A stretch of 64,000 nt of DNA from positions 31,951,799 to 32,015,798 of the forward strand of contig CM031609.1 of the NCBI GenBank assembly GCA_018398815.1, written 5' to 3'. The stretch is from Conus ventricosus. Lineage: Eukaryota > Mollusca > Gastropoda > Neogastropoda > Conidae. The notes below the pieces were generated by a model. The model worked only from the letters and a program-made list of their open reading frames with translations. It had not been told where the DNA came from and did not search any database. Position 1 is the first letter of the stretch. Each line of letters begins with the position of its first letter. The translations under genes and the position numbers were made by a program. Shown here in pieces: positions 25,107 to 37,692 of this stretch.

Positions 25107-25812
25107 TTTTTTTTTTTTTTTTTTTTTTTCTGTCCCAAAACCCCGCGCCCCTCAAGGGGGTGCAACCCCCGCACTTATTCCGAAACCCCATCCACAGCCA
25201 CAGCCCAGCCCCCCTGCCGCAGCCCCGGCCCCCGGCAACCCAGGGGGCAGTCAGTGTCAATCTCAAGAGGCAACCCACCGGAGGGACATGCAATGCTGCC
25301 GATCACTTTGGGTTTGTTCGTGGGGCCTGTTTGTCTAAGTTGGCGAATCTAACATCGCAGGACACCCCCTATAAGCCCTTCTGAGACAATGATTTCTTAG
25401 TTGTGGACCAGGTGAGTGAGCTTTCCTCCCGGGGGGTGCCCCCCAGTCCGTAAGACACCCCCATGGACCGCCCATAACGGGACCCCACAGAACCAAACAA
25501 GAAAACATGAAAAGGGACCCAAGGGTCACCTGAGAGGGGGCCCGAAGGGCCCCCGAATTTTGGGCTTTTTTTTTAATGGTCGTTGAAAAAGGGTATTTTA
25601 AAAAGATGCACGGATTTCCATTCGTTTGAGACTACATGACAGGGCTGTACTCTGTTCCCTTTCATAATATATCCCGCATCAACCGGCCCAAGGGTACAGG
25701 CACCTGCAGTGTTGGTCAGGAAATTTTAAGCAAAACCCCTAAGAAAAGCATCCATTAAATGGATTAAAAATTGACTGTTTAGTCCCCGTCTTCCCAACTG
25801 ATTTCCCAACAA
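25107..25812 (-). mobile_element. Long SINE family member (error-rich copy)
   Basis: Aligns with the copy at 35983-36830 in the same orientation, with poly(T) at 25107-25129 as the reversed tail. The tRNA head is missing. Differences concentrate in runs of G, C and A, as in noisy consensus sequence. Confidence 0.75.
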
Positions 25813-26108
25813 GCGAGGCACTCATTCTAATTTTGTACTTTTCACCAAGCATAGCAATGCACACAAGTGTTCCCCAGGCACTTAACTTTCATTGGGCTCA
25901 GGCCCAAAAAATGCCCGCACTTTTCATCAGATCTTGTGCGTCAATGCAGCTTTGCACTGAAAATCCGTGTGATTTCAGTGGTGTCGGCTACTAGCAACTC
26001 CCCCATTGGAAAGATAGTAGAATGTTTGTGTACAGTTTTTATGTTAGAAAAACTTTGCGTTTGGACAGGGTTGTATTGTTGTTGTTGTTCTTCTTCTTCT
26101 CGAACACT

Positions 26109-26640
26109 CTAGATGGGAACGCCAGCTCCCCTGACGAATGCTGCCATGCACTGTCGGTCCTCAAGGGCACCGTAGAGCTTCCTCTCCACTGATGTTTGCT
26201 CCATCCATATCTGTTGTCTCAGAGCTTCGTGCAACAGGCAATCCTGCAGTAGATGTGCTTTTGTCGTACTGCCAGTCTGGCATGGGCACCGGTGTGACTG
26301 ACCGATCCTGAACTTGGTAAAGAGGTGATAGTTCAGGCGGTTGTGGCCTGTCTGCAACCTGAAGATGGCCACCTGCTCTGATCTTGTTAGCAGGTGTACA
26401 GGTCATGTTTATTGAAATGTGGATGCTCCTGCAACCACTTGCTCTGCTGTCTGGCTTCGATGATTGTCTTGGCTTCCTTGAGGGTTGTGGGCCTGTCTTC
26501 CTGTTTCTTTCTTGCTCCCTCTTTAGCCATGTAGTATTGTTCTGAGAAATGGAACCCTGAAGAACAAGCGGAAAGGAAGGAAGTGGCAGGAATGTATTGG
26601 GACCCCAGCAAGCACATCTGGTTTTATACAGATGCAAAAA
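26109..26640 (-). mobile_element. LINE 3' end fragment, different family
   Basis: The minus strand encodes IFRLQTGHNRLNYHLFTKFR and a CPCQTGSTTKAHLLQDCLLH motif. This is the post-RNase H Cys/His region common to many mollusc non-LTR elements. Upstream on the same strand is EARQQSKWLQEHPHF in another frame. It is a truncated, frame-broken relic. Confidence 0.75.
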
Positions 26641-27705
26641 AATAAAAATAAGATGATAAAGTTTTGTTAGTTTTTAACTTATGTGTTTGATACATATACA
26701 TAAGCTTAAAAGCTGTTTATGCCAACCATGAAGATTAGAATGTAAGAAGCACTAAGAAGAAAATGTTCCATTACAAACAAGAACTATACACTGTGTGCCT
26801 TCTTTTATGGCCCCAAAATGAAAGAGAATCTGGTGTTAGAAAGGAAAAACAAAAAAGAGCATTGGTTTGTCACAGATCATTGTGTTCTAGTTCTACCACT
26901 TCAAAAAGTACATTAATCTTTAATGCATGTGCACAAGGCTATATCCCTGCAATGAAAGAGTGCTGTGTCAAGTGACCTTCATCACTTACTGTCATATTAT
27001 CAGGAGGAGAAAGTCCAGAAGAGTGCTTTAAAGTTAGTGTGGATAACACACCATGTTACCCCCCCCCCCCCCCCCCCCCCCCCCCGCCCTGTCTTTGGCA
27101 TTGGCCCTCTGTTGACATAATTTAGAGCGGAATCAGCCCGACAGACTTCAGAGACTTTTTACCTGTCACTGGTATTGGTCCAAAATATCTTTCAGGTATC
27201 CCCTGCATGGCACATCTTATCCTGTCAGTTCTTCATCTTCACATCTTCGGGTTCTCATCTTTGTTTAATTTTTTTCTTGTTTTTTTCCTGTTTTTTTTCT
27301 GTTTTTTCTTTTTACAGTGAAAGTCATATTTCTTGATCATCATTTCATGTGTCGTTAGGGCTTGGACATTGGGGATATGGGAGTGGGATGCGCAATTTGT
27401 CATGACAGGTAGTGAACAGTAAGCGTTGTAGAGGACGGCTCAACATGGGATTAACTAGTGTGAACATGCATAGGATCACAGAGTCCATAAATTATGTTAA
27501 AGTTGTCGCTTAGTCTAATTCTGTGATTCTTCATGTCCTGCTGTCATGGTGATCCCAGTTATTATTTTTCTACCATATCAATGCTTGTGATGGCCTGATG
27601 TTGAAGCATTCACTGTCAGTGGATTTGTTAGGGCTGACAGGTAGGTGTGTTGACAAGATTCTGTTGAGTTAGGGTGTGGAATAAGTCATTTACAATCATA
27701 AATTG

Positions 27706-27770
<65 letters not shown>

Positions 27771-28103
27771 AAACAGAACTAATGTTTCTTTGTTACTCTT
27801 TTGCTGTGTCACCATTCATTCTTGTCCCTTTTTAAAACTGTCTTTTCTGCATCATCATCATGAGCCTTCATGATCAATTGTTCACATGAATGATTGACCA
27901 CACGGTGTGAAAGTATGAATGAATATTAATGGAAAAACTGACCGTTAATGTAAAAAAAAACCCTGATCCCTTCTCATCATCTGTATTAGTTCAGAACTGT
28001 TTTTCATTCTGTTATCTTCTTGTTGCTTATAGTTGTAGTTGCTTTAAAAGGTGTAGGTATGGGGCGAACACTGTGAAGGCTAATCAGGTAGGCCTGGTTG
28101 CAG
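26641..28103. other. Non-coding with poly(C) and (TG)n
   Basis: A run of about 26 C at 27060-27085 and (TG)n at 27708-27766. Otherwise AT-rich; upstream of the first recognised BANP exon. Confidence 0.5.
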
Positions 28104-28260
28104 GACGTGAAGGAGGATGACAACAGAGGGCGACGTGGAAGACCTGGAGACCCAGCTTCAGCGGGGACGGTGGTGGCCATTCAGGCCCCGGGCCTGGTGC
28201 CCGGCCTGTCCGGAGAGGTGGCTCAGGTGCACGTGGACGGCACCACGGCCATCATGCAAG
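28104..28260 (+). CDS. BANP: BANP coding exon, N-terminal region
   Basis: Acceptor GTTGCAG before 28104 and donor GTGAGG after 28260. It is GC-rich against AT-rich flanks, and the reading frame ends [10 protein letters not shown], then [14 protein letters not shown]. It leaves one base (G) that joins AT of the exon at 39516 to make Asp, so the phases match. The peptide has no strong similarity that I can recall in vertebrate BANP; assignment rests on phase, strand and position. No in-frame ATG is present, so it is not the first coding exon. A stronger pyrimidine tract ends at 28033, but that start would give a poorer frame. Confidence 0.7.
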
Positions 28261-30948
28261 GTGAGGGACCCCCGTCTGCAGGCTGAGCAGTCGTTGACAT
28301 GCTGTTTTTATGTCATATAATGCTGTGAGTTTGAAGGTTCAAGTCCCTTAGCCTAATCTTGTTAGAGACAGTGAGCCGTCAGAGGTTTACTGTGTCATGG
28401 GTAGGGTGTGATGAAAGGTAGAGCCCATCCTTCTCCTTCGACAGCTTTTGATTTTCCATGAACTGAATCAGGTATGTGTGTATGTACTTCTAGGTGGACA
28501 CGGCGTTTTTTAGCGAAGAAATCTGACCCCCAATAATAAAAAATAATAATATAATATATATATAATATATTAATATATATATTATATATATATATATAAA
28601 TATAATATATATATAATAGTTAAAACAAGTTAAAAGAGGAATCTTAAAACTATCTACAAATTTGTTTCAAGCGTGTTGCGCTGTCATCAGGATGGTTTTT
28701 GGTTTGCCCACTGCCGATGTTATATAGCGTGTGGGCTCCCGTTTGCGGTTGTTTGCACGTGCGGGTTGGCTGCACGTGTTTTTTTGGGGGCTTTCAGGTT
28801 TTTGTTTTGGTGTGTTTCACTAACAACGATTTCCATTTATGCCTGCAGTTGTTTACTATTTCTGTTTTGGTGTTTAAAGTTGCTAAGTGTGGTTTGCATA
28901 GTATTTTTCAGTTAAACATAGGTTGCACCTTTTTGAAACATTGCTGTATGGTGATGCTCTTTTTATGATACATAGGGATCACTGAAAACCGCTTCAAAAC
29001 CAGATATGCAAACCACAAACAGTCATTTAATAAAGAAAAATATAAAAACCAAACAGAACTGAGCAAATATATCTGGAAACTTAAAGACGTAAAAACAAGC
29101 TACAATATATCCTGGAAAATCATAAAAAGAGCATCACCATACAGCAATGTTTCAAAAAGGTGCAACCTATGTTTAACTGAAAAAAGGTTAATACTATGCA
29201 AACCACACTTAGCAACTTTAAACACCAAAACAAAAATAGTAAACAACTGCAGGCATAAATGGAAATCGTTGTTAGTGAACACACCCAAAACAAAAACCTG
29301 AAAGCCCCCAAAAAACACGTGCAGCCAACCCGCACGTGCAAACAACCGCAAACGGGAGCCCACACGCTATATAACATCGGCGGTGGGCAAACCAAAAACC
29401 ATCCTGATGACAGCGCAACACGCTTGAAACAAATTTGTAGATAGTTTTAAGATTCCTCTTGTAGCCGGGTGCTAACAGTGTATTATTTCTTTTGGTTACC
29501 TTTCGTGGATGAACATGTTTTGTTCGAGAGTTATCTTCCCCTTACCCCCCTTGGTCGAATCTCTTTTTTTTATTGTGTAAATTCTTAAAATCATGAATAC
29601 CTCAGAACCTACATAGTTGTATGTACGTTGCTAAAGTCACAAAAATTAATGTATTTGATTCATTACAACCGTACTGGGTTGAGAAGCCCATATTTTCTCT
29701 AAACTGGTATTTCGCACGAGCAATCTTGGCGCCATTTTCAATTGTCTGTCGAATGAATATTGAATAATTCTTGATTTTACAAAAAGTAAGAGGAAAACCG
29801 AAGAATCTGAAGATGCATGTTAAAAGTAAAGTCCATAAGCTTTCATTTCGTATATCGCATGCCTATGATCTTTTCTGTACAAGCTTGCGACTATACGAAA
29901 TGACTGACAGCGCCGGTCCCTTTAGCGAGTCGCCTTCTTTGTTTACTGTCGGAGTTTTGATCCAAATTATCATTCTACGAAATTCGGACTTCCCGATCGA
30001 AATCTTGCTAATGACTCCATTTTTGTTATGAATACAACTGAAAATGTGTAGAATTTATTATTAACAGACCGTTTCAACAGAGTATTTTTCAGTTGAAAAT
30101 TGTGTCAGAAGTGGGTGCCGACGGCCCAGCGAGGTGAAAAGTCAGCTGTGTTTTCTATCAAACTTTGAACGCAAAGTTCTCCACTTAGACACTGTCTCGG
30201 AAAATGAAGTTTATATGTATAAAAAGAGCGAGATGCCAGCTTTTTATTCATTACAAAATTATTTCACGCTGTTTAGTATCTTTCATCGAAATAAAGGAAA
30301 ATATGACGTAAGCTTGTTAAAATTGGCTTCACTCTGGGACATTAATCAGCAATGATTTAGTACAGGAACAAAATTGTCAAATGTGACTTACTGCATTTTA
30401 TTCCTTGTGTTCTGAGGTTTTCATCGATAGTAAATATGTGTTGATAGTTTGAACGGACAGCGAGCCAGACAACACGGAAGCCGCGAGAGAAAACACAAAT
30501 TTCTGTTGGTTCCGGCCTCGCGAGGCCCGTTTCGTCTCTGACACCGTGGTGCTGGCTTTGCGGTCCGGTACATGCTTATAAAAGTAGAGCGTGGTGTGAG
30601 AATGAGGAGAGTGTTCCCCTAGAGAGTTCCATGATGTGAGCGACTGGCGTGAGAGGCAGAGAGAGGGCGCGCTCAGTGCGCTGAGTGCTGAGAGCGAGAG
30701 AGTTCCCAGGCTGCGTTCCTGGTTTGAGCTCCTAGCCATGGGAGAGAAATAAAAGAAGAAAAACTTCACGTCGTTCACTGCGTCTTCTTGACTGGCTGTT
30801 GTCCCTTGGTTCCTGCACTTCTCACCATCTGCCTGTCTTCACCTGCACACCCCTTACCCCTCCAGACCATCACACTCTTTTAACTTGTTTTAACTAATGT
30901 TGCTCCCCAAGGGGTTGAGCACTTTAAAAAAAATTGTTTTAGGCATTT

Positions 30949-31022
<74 letters not shown>

Positions 31023-31119
31023 AGTCTAAAATAGGATTTTAAAAAAATCCTATTTTAGACTGGTATGTCGCTCCCTACGTGGTTGAGCACTGTTGGCGTT
31101 CTGAGTGGCTTTTTAACTC

Positions 31120-31190
<71 letters not shown>

Positions 31191-31526
31191 CAGACAGTTT
31201 AAAAACCACAACAGACAAGATAAAAAGATTTCCAAAATTTTCGGCTTTAATGCCTTCCTCAGTGGTGAATTGACTGGCCGGCGAGTCACACAACATTTGT
31301 ACATAAAAAGAGCGTGAATAAAATTCACTGTCTTAAAACAAGAAACTAAAAAGGAAAAGGTTTGCACGTACAAGGCAATTTTTTCAAATGGAAGGGGAGC
31401 AAAGGGACGTTAAGGTAAGAGGAAGAGGGGCTGAGTAAGTGTGTGTAAAAGCGTGCGCGCGTCACGCACGTGTGGGAGTGTGTGCGTATATGAGAGTGTG
31501 TTAGTGTGAGTGAGTGTGAGTGAGTT

Positions 31527-31586
<60 letters not shown>

Positions 31587-31591
31587 TGTGT

Positions 31592-31622
<31 letters not shown>

Positions 31623-34600
31623 GTTAAAAAGGGGGGGGGGGAAATTTCGGTAGAGGGAGGCAAAAGGAGTCAAGCGGCGTAGAACATGAACAGTTATTGT
31701 TGTGAGTTGAGTCCGAAAGGATGGAGAGTTTTCAATTTGCTTATCCAGAATTTTTCCCTACAAATTCTGTGCGTGTGGCTGTCTGAAAAAACTTTTTCTA
31801 TCACCATGCATTTCATGTTAGCTAGGGTGTGGTTGGGCAGGTTGAAATGTTGCGTCACTAGAGTCCCGATGTTGTTCTTGATGTGAGATCTATGCAGATA
31901 GAAACGTTTTCTGAGTGAATTTTTTGTTTCACCAATGTATTGAGAATTCTGACAGAGTTCGCAGAACAAGAGATAAATGATGTTATTGGTTTGACAGTCA
32001 ATATGGTGTCTTACAGTAAATGTTTCTTGGTCTGGTGGCTAATGAAATTGGTGGATTCCAAGGCGTGCTCTCTGCAAATAATACATTTGTTGGAACATTT
32101 GAAAAAACCATTAGGGTCTTTAGGATTAAATTTGATAGGGAGGGCTGAGGGCATAAGCAAGTCTTTGAGAGAACGGCTGTTTCTTTCTCCTAAGATTGGT
32201 GGGTGAGGTATGGCCTGTTTAAGTTTGTCACTGGTGAAAACTGTCTGATATAATTCTTTAAACCAATGACGGAGAGGGGGTTGCTAGGGTTATGAGTGAC
32301 AATAACGGGTGTTCTAGGGTTGGACAGCTTAGGTTTGTAAATATATATCAGGCCATAATCATTTGGTCATAAGGATGCTTTGAGTTTGGGGTGGGGGAGT
32401 CCAAAGGTATGAATGTCAATAGTGGTGCTAATGTGTCTTGAGTCATGCTACTGTGCCTGAAGAAGAACCAGGAGTTCGAAATGCATTGTGTCTGGTCCTG
32501 TGCTTTGTTTGTCTATGCCCTTGTCGGTAACTAACCCCTCTCTTTCTAAATTTTTCTTCATTTTCTGCCCTCAGTCACTCCATTTTGAAACTTTTTGTAA
32601 TTGGGAAATGCTTGGCGTAGCCAGTCTCCACACAAGTAATGATGAATGTGACTCCACACAAGTAATGATGAATGTGACTCCACACAAGTAGTGATGAATG
32701 TGACTCCACACAAGTAGTGATGAATGTGACTCCACACAAGTAATGATGAATGTGACTCCACACAAGTAATGATGAATGTGACTCCACACAAGTAGTGATG
32801 AATGTGACTCCACACAAGTAGTGATGAATGTGACTCCACACAAGTAGTGATGAATGTGACTCCACACAAGTAGTGATGAATGTGACTCCACACAAGTAGT
32901 GATGAATGTGACTCCACACAAGTAGTGATGAATGTGACTCCACACAAGTAGTGATGAATGTGACTCCACACAAGTAGTGATGAATGTGACTCCACACAAG
33001 TAATGATGAATGTGACTCCACACAAGTAATGATGAATGTGACTCCACACAAGTAGTGATGAATGTGACTCCACACAAGTAATGATGAATGTGACTCCACA
33101 CAAGTAGTGATGAATGTGACACCACACAAGTAATGATGAATGTGACTCCACACAAGTAATGATGAATGTGACTCCACACAAGTAGTGATGAATGTGACTA
33201 CACACAAGTAATGATGAATGTGACTCCACACAAGTAGTGATGAATGTGACTCCACACAAGTAGTGATGAATGTGACTCCACACAAGTAATGATGAATGTG
33301 ACTCCAAATTAAGCAATCATTAGATTGATGTCAAGGAATGGAAATCTCCAAGTTGACTATGTAATGTTATTTGAATGAAATTTAGATAAGGTACAGGCTG
33401 TGTGATCTTTATAAAACAATTCTGATGAGCTTAGCAGTGCAGGGAAATAAGAACAGGTGAGCAATCATAAAGTAATAGAAATAACATTACTGGAAAAATG
33501 ACATTTCTGTATGTCATCTTTTGGGTGTAATTAAAATTTCCATAGCTGTGTAGTAAGTATGAAATAAAAATGACTAACTCTGATATTATTTTGAAAAATG
33601 TAAAAGAAATCTAGGTATGCAGTATTTGTTGAGCATGATTAAAATGATGTGATCTTTATGAAATAGTGAAAATGAATGGAGCTAAAGCAGTCTTGCCTAA
33701 ATAATGTACATGACCCTTGTCAACTTTTTATAAAAGAATTAAAAGTGCAACACTTTTTGCTCTGAATTAAGAGACCCTAACTAAGCGATTTATATACAAT
33801 GATAATATCACCATAATATCTGTGCAGTCTTCATGAAACCATGGCTGTGCAGTCTTTGTAAAATAATGAAAATTATTCCAGGGATGTAATCTCAGTAAGC
33901 TGTCAAATACTTAAATTGCCTGCATGGAGCTGCCAAGTGCTGTAATGTCGGCGTAGCATGCTACAATTTCTCAACAATTTTACTCTGTAACACTTTGTGA
34001 CAGAATGCTGCGCCAAAACCAAAATTTTTTTCAAAATTGAAAAGGGACTTCATAGCGGTTTAAAAGGAACCCGATCTTCAGGCTGTAGACTTATTCTGTC
34101 AAAAATGGTCAAGTTCCTTGAGTAGAGGAAGAAAAATTGGAAGAACAATCACTAAAGACAGTCATGATTTTGCCACTTCTTTTTTTTTTAATTGATTTTG
34201 TTATCGGCCATTTTGAGTTTTTTTAGATGAAGTTGAAAGCACGCAATAACTATTGAGATTTCTGTCGTCTGACCAATATGTTGAGTATGAAGGAGAGTTC
34301 CCCTGCGAGTGCTGTTGCTGAAATTACTTACAAGTACCGTGTGTAAATGTGGAATGTTACACTTAAAAAGTCAGAATGCTGCACTTTGTGCTTTTGAGGC
34401 CTTGGCAGCTCTGCCTGCAGTTTTTGAGCTTATCAAGAAGATTAAAACTGATCGCAGCTATGCAGTCCGTATGAATATTAAAAATTTGCCTTTGCTGTGC
34501 CTGGTGAATGTTTGCTCTCATCAAGGGTTATTTTAGGTATCCATGTACAATAAAACATAAAAATAGTTCAATCCCATATCAGCAGCTGGCAAATCGATGT

Positions 34601-37541
34601 ACTTGCTCGCTGTCATAAAAGCTTCAGGTCTTCTTGTGTGGTAGCATGGCTTTAAGTTGATAGGGGAAAAAAAAATGCTTTCGTCCTGCGTGTAGTTTTA
34701 TTCTAATCTTTTTGTAAAGTCTGGTGGTGTCCCCTTGTGTGTAGTTTTATTTCAATCTTCCTTCATGCTCTGCACTTTTTGCATAATGATGCTGGTGTCG
34801 ACCAGGCTTGAACTTTGGTCAGGATATGCGAGCAACACTCGCAGAGATGCGCCCATTAAGTGGATGTGTGGTTCCAGTCCTGTGGTATGAGGCCATAGTG
34901 CATTGTGTTGGGAGTTGGCCAGGGCCACAAAGTTATGACAAACAAATGGTTCTTCAGGACCTTGGAACCCAACCTCATTGGTGGAAAGCCTGCTATGCCA
35001 CCACCAAGGTGACAGACATTCATGATTTTGTTTTGTGGGAATGCAGTTTATCAAGTGGATAAACAGAAAACATTTAACTTTTTCTTTTATGTTGTTCGGT
35101 TTGTGGTAAGTGAAAATGCACATAGACCAGAGCTTAGACAGATTATGTTAGAATAGATGGATTATGTGCACGTATGCAAATATATGCACATATGTTAAAT
35201 GACCACATGCAGGTGTTCCCCGTACGATACACATTCTTCTGATTACGTCACGGGATTCATCACGATGATCTTGTGGCTCTTTGACTTTTTTAATATTTTT
35301 TTTTATTCTAGTTGAATACACCTTTTTAACAGAGTTCCTTTTGTGCTTATCCGTGTGTGTGTTTGTGCCACTCTTCTGCGTTTGTTGTGGAAAGGTACTT
35401 CCATTTTTTTTCCGATCACCTGGGAATGGTGGGTAGCTCATTTGGTATGAATTTTGTCTCCACTTCTTGAAAATTCTGTGCAAGTATTATGTATATGAAT
35501 TTCTTTTTTGAAAAAAAAAAAAAATATTCTCCTTTTACTGTTGCTTAATTTTGAGGAGCTGGTATCAGATAGTAAGAGCGTTTGGCTGCAGCACTGACGG
35601 TCATAAGATCGAACCACTCGTGAGGTCAGGTTTTTACAGCTTGAAAACCCTCCTTGTCCACCCATTGTAGATGGGTACCTGATTTGGTTTGGGGAAGGTT
35701 TGGATAGTGGAAGGAGTTCTAGGGGTAGGCGTTGCTTTTCATGATGCCATGCCCTAGACACAGTGAATCCCTGAGTAATTGTCTGCTGTCCCTTTAGACT
35801 TACAGGCTTTGGGACTTTTAATCTATGTAACCCTTTAGTGTATGTGTGTGTGTGTTTGTCACCTTTGTCGCCCATACGTTTATCTTTGGCTCACAAAGTT
35901 TTTGATTTCATCCATTTTTCTCTTTTTATAGTCCACAATGTACTTATTTTTCTGTCGTTGTTTGGATCCTAGGTTGTGACTTTTTTTTTGTTTTTGTTTT
36001 TTGTTGCTGCGCCACCTCAGAGGCAGTGCACTCATGCCGCTCATTCCGACACCCTGTCCACAGCCACAGCTCGGTCGGCCCCGCCGCAGCCCCGTCACCA
36101 GCAATCCACAGGGAGCAGTCAATGTCAAGTCCTCAAGAGGCAACCCACCGGAGGAGACACTGCACTGCTGCCGAGTCACTTCGGTGGTGTTCAGTGGCGC
36201 CTGTTCTGATCTAACATACGCAGGACACCACCTACTAAGCCCCCTACTGATGACAATAATTGCTTAGTCGCGGAGCCGGCGTGAGTGAGCTCTCCCTCCG
36301 GAGGGCGCCACCACGTCCGTCCAACGACAGCCCCCATGGACTCGCCGATACCGGTGACCCCGACGGAACCAAACCAAGGCCACAGACGTGGAGAGGATTT
36401 CGAAATTGAGGTCACCATGAGAGCAGGGCATGAAGGGCCACAGAATTTGAGACATTTTTTTTAATGCTGATCAATGAGAATGAGGATGATAAAGATGATG
36501 CTACGGATTTCCATTTCGGTCTGAGACTACATGACAGGGCTGTACTCTACGCTTCCTTTCATAATATATCCCGGCGTCAACCAGGCCCGAGAGATACAGG
36601 CACCTGCAGTGTTGGTCAGGAAATTTGAGCAACACTCTCCGAAACGCACCCATTAAGTGAATGAAACTCAACTGTGTGGTCCCAGTCTTCCCAACTGAGT
36701 CCGCAGCAAACTCAACTCTGGGTAGGAGCCGGTCGGGGCAGAAAAACCCACATGACTTCTGATGGGATTCGAACCCACGACCTCCCAGCCGGGAGTCCGC
36801 GACGCTAACCACTTCGCCACGGCGGCTGGTCTAGGTTGTGACTTAATCTCTGGACTGGACTTCACGTAGCTGTTCATTACGCAGAGTTTTTGCCTGACAG
36901 GCCTTTTGATGTATTTGTATGGCATTGATTTTTTAGTGTTCTGTTTGCCTTCAAGCCTTTTTGATGTGTTTGTACAGCATTGATTTTTTTTTTTTTTTTT
37001 TTTTGCCTGGAACTTAGGCCTTTTGATGTAATTAGTATAGCACTGGAATATTCACTTTTTTAACTCCTTTTTTTTATGAATTGAGTGTGAAAACTAAGTG
37101 GACTAGCTAGCACCTGCAGCACAGTCTAGTGTCATGCACCGTAAGGATATCGGTGAGTAATTGCTGTGTTTTGAACAGCTGCATGTATTATTCATGATGT
37201 GTGTGTATGTGTATGGCTTTTGTTCGTCATTTTTGGTTTAGGGTTCTTTTTGTAGTGAGAGGAGCGAAAATTGGTTCATATACTGTTGTGATAGCCCTCA
37301 TGCGCAGTGCAGTTAGTTTCGGTGATGCATAAATGAAATTGAAACGGGGGCTTTCCTGCGGAATATTCTGTCTGTTGTGTTCCCTGTGAATATGGGTCAC
37401 TGGCCGGTTTGATGTGCCCTGGCAGGGGCACCTGGGGCTTTGTCACTACAAATTTGATCCCTCCCTTCTAGAAATTCTATGCATGTATATTTTCAATGTC
37501 ACTGTCTTTGACTCTGCTTTTTTTTCCATTCTGTACTGTTG

Positions 37542-37618
<77 letters not shown>

Positions 37619-37656
37619 CGTGCGCGTGCGTGTGTGCGCGCGAGCGTAGGAGCGTG

Positions 37657-37692
<36 letters not shown>

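Larger units (their letters stand above)
28640..30900. mobile_element. Inverted pair of Penelope-like element 3' ends (palindrome)
   Basis: Left arm 28640-28969 is the near-identical reverse complement of 29122-29455, with a 152-bp spacer. The plus strand from 28969 encodes a GIY-YIG endonuclease C-terminus: [27 protein letters not shown], then [11 protein letters not shown], typical of Penelope-like elements. The left arm is a second copy of the 3' portion pointing the other way. The right copy continues after a solo LTR (29460-30874) to about 30915. (AT)n arrays border both sides. Confidence 0.85.

Noticed and set aside
32558..33316. 252-codon repeat protein on the minus strand
   Set aside because: Three overlapping frames give the same peptide because a 26-bp unit has no stop; no start context or exon signals.
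36765..36830. tRNA gene on the minus strand
   Set aside because: A and B boxes are present but the fold is not a complete tRNA; it is the head of a SINE with target duplications.
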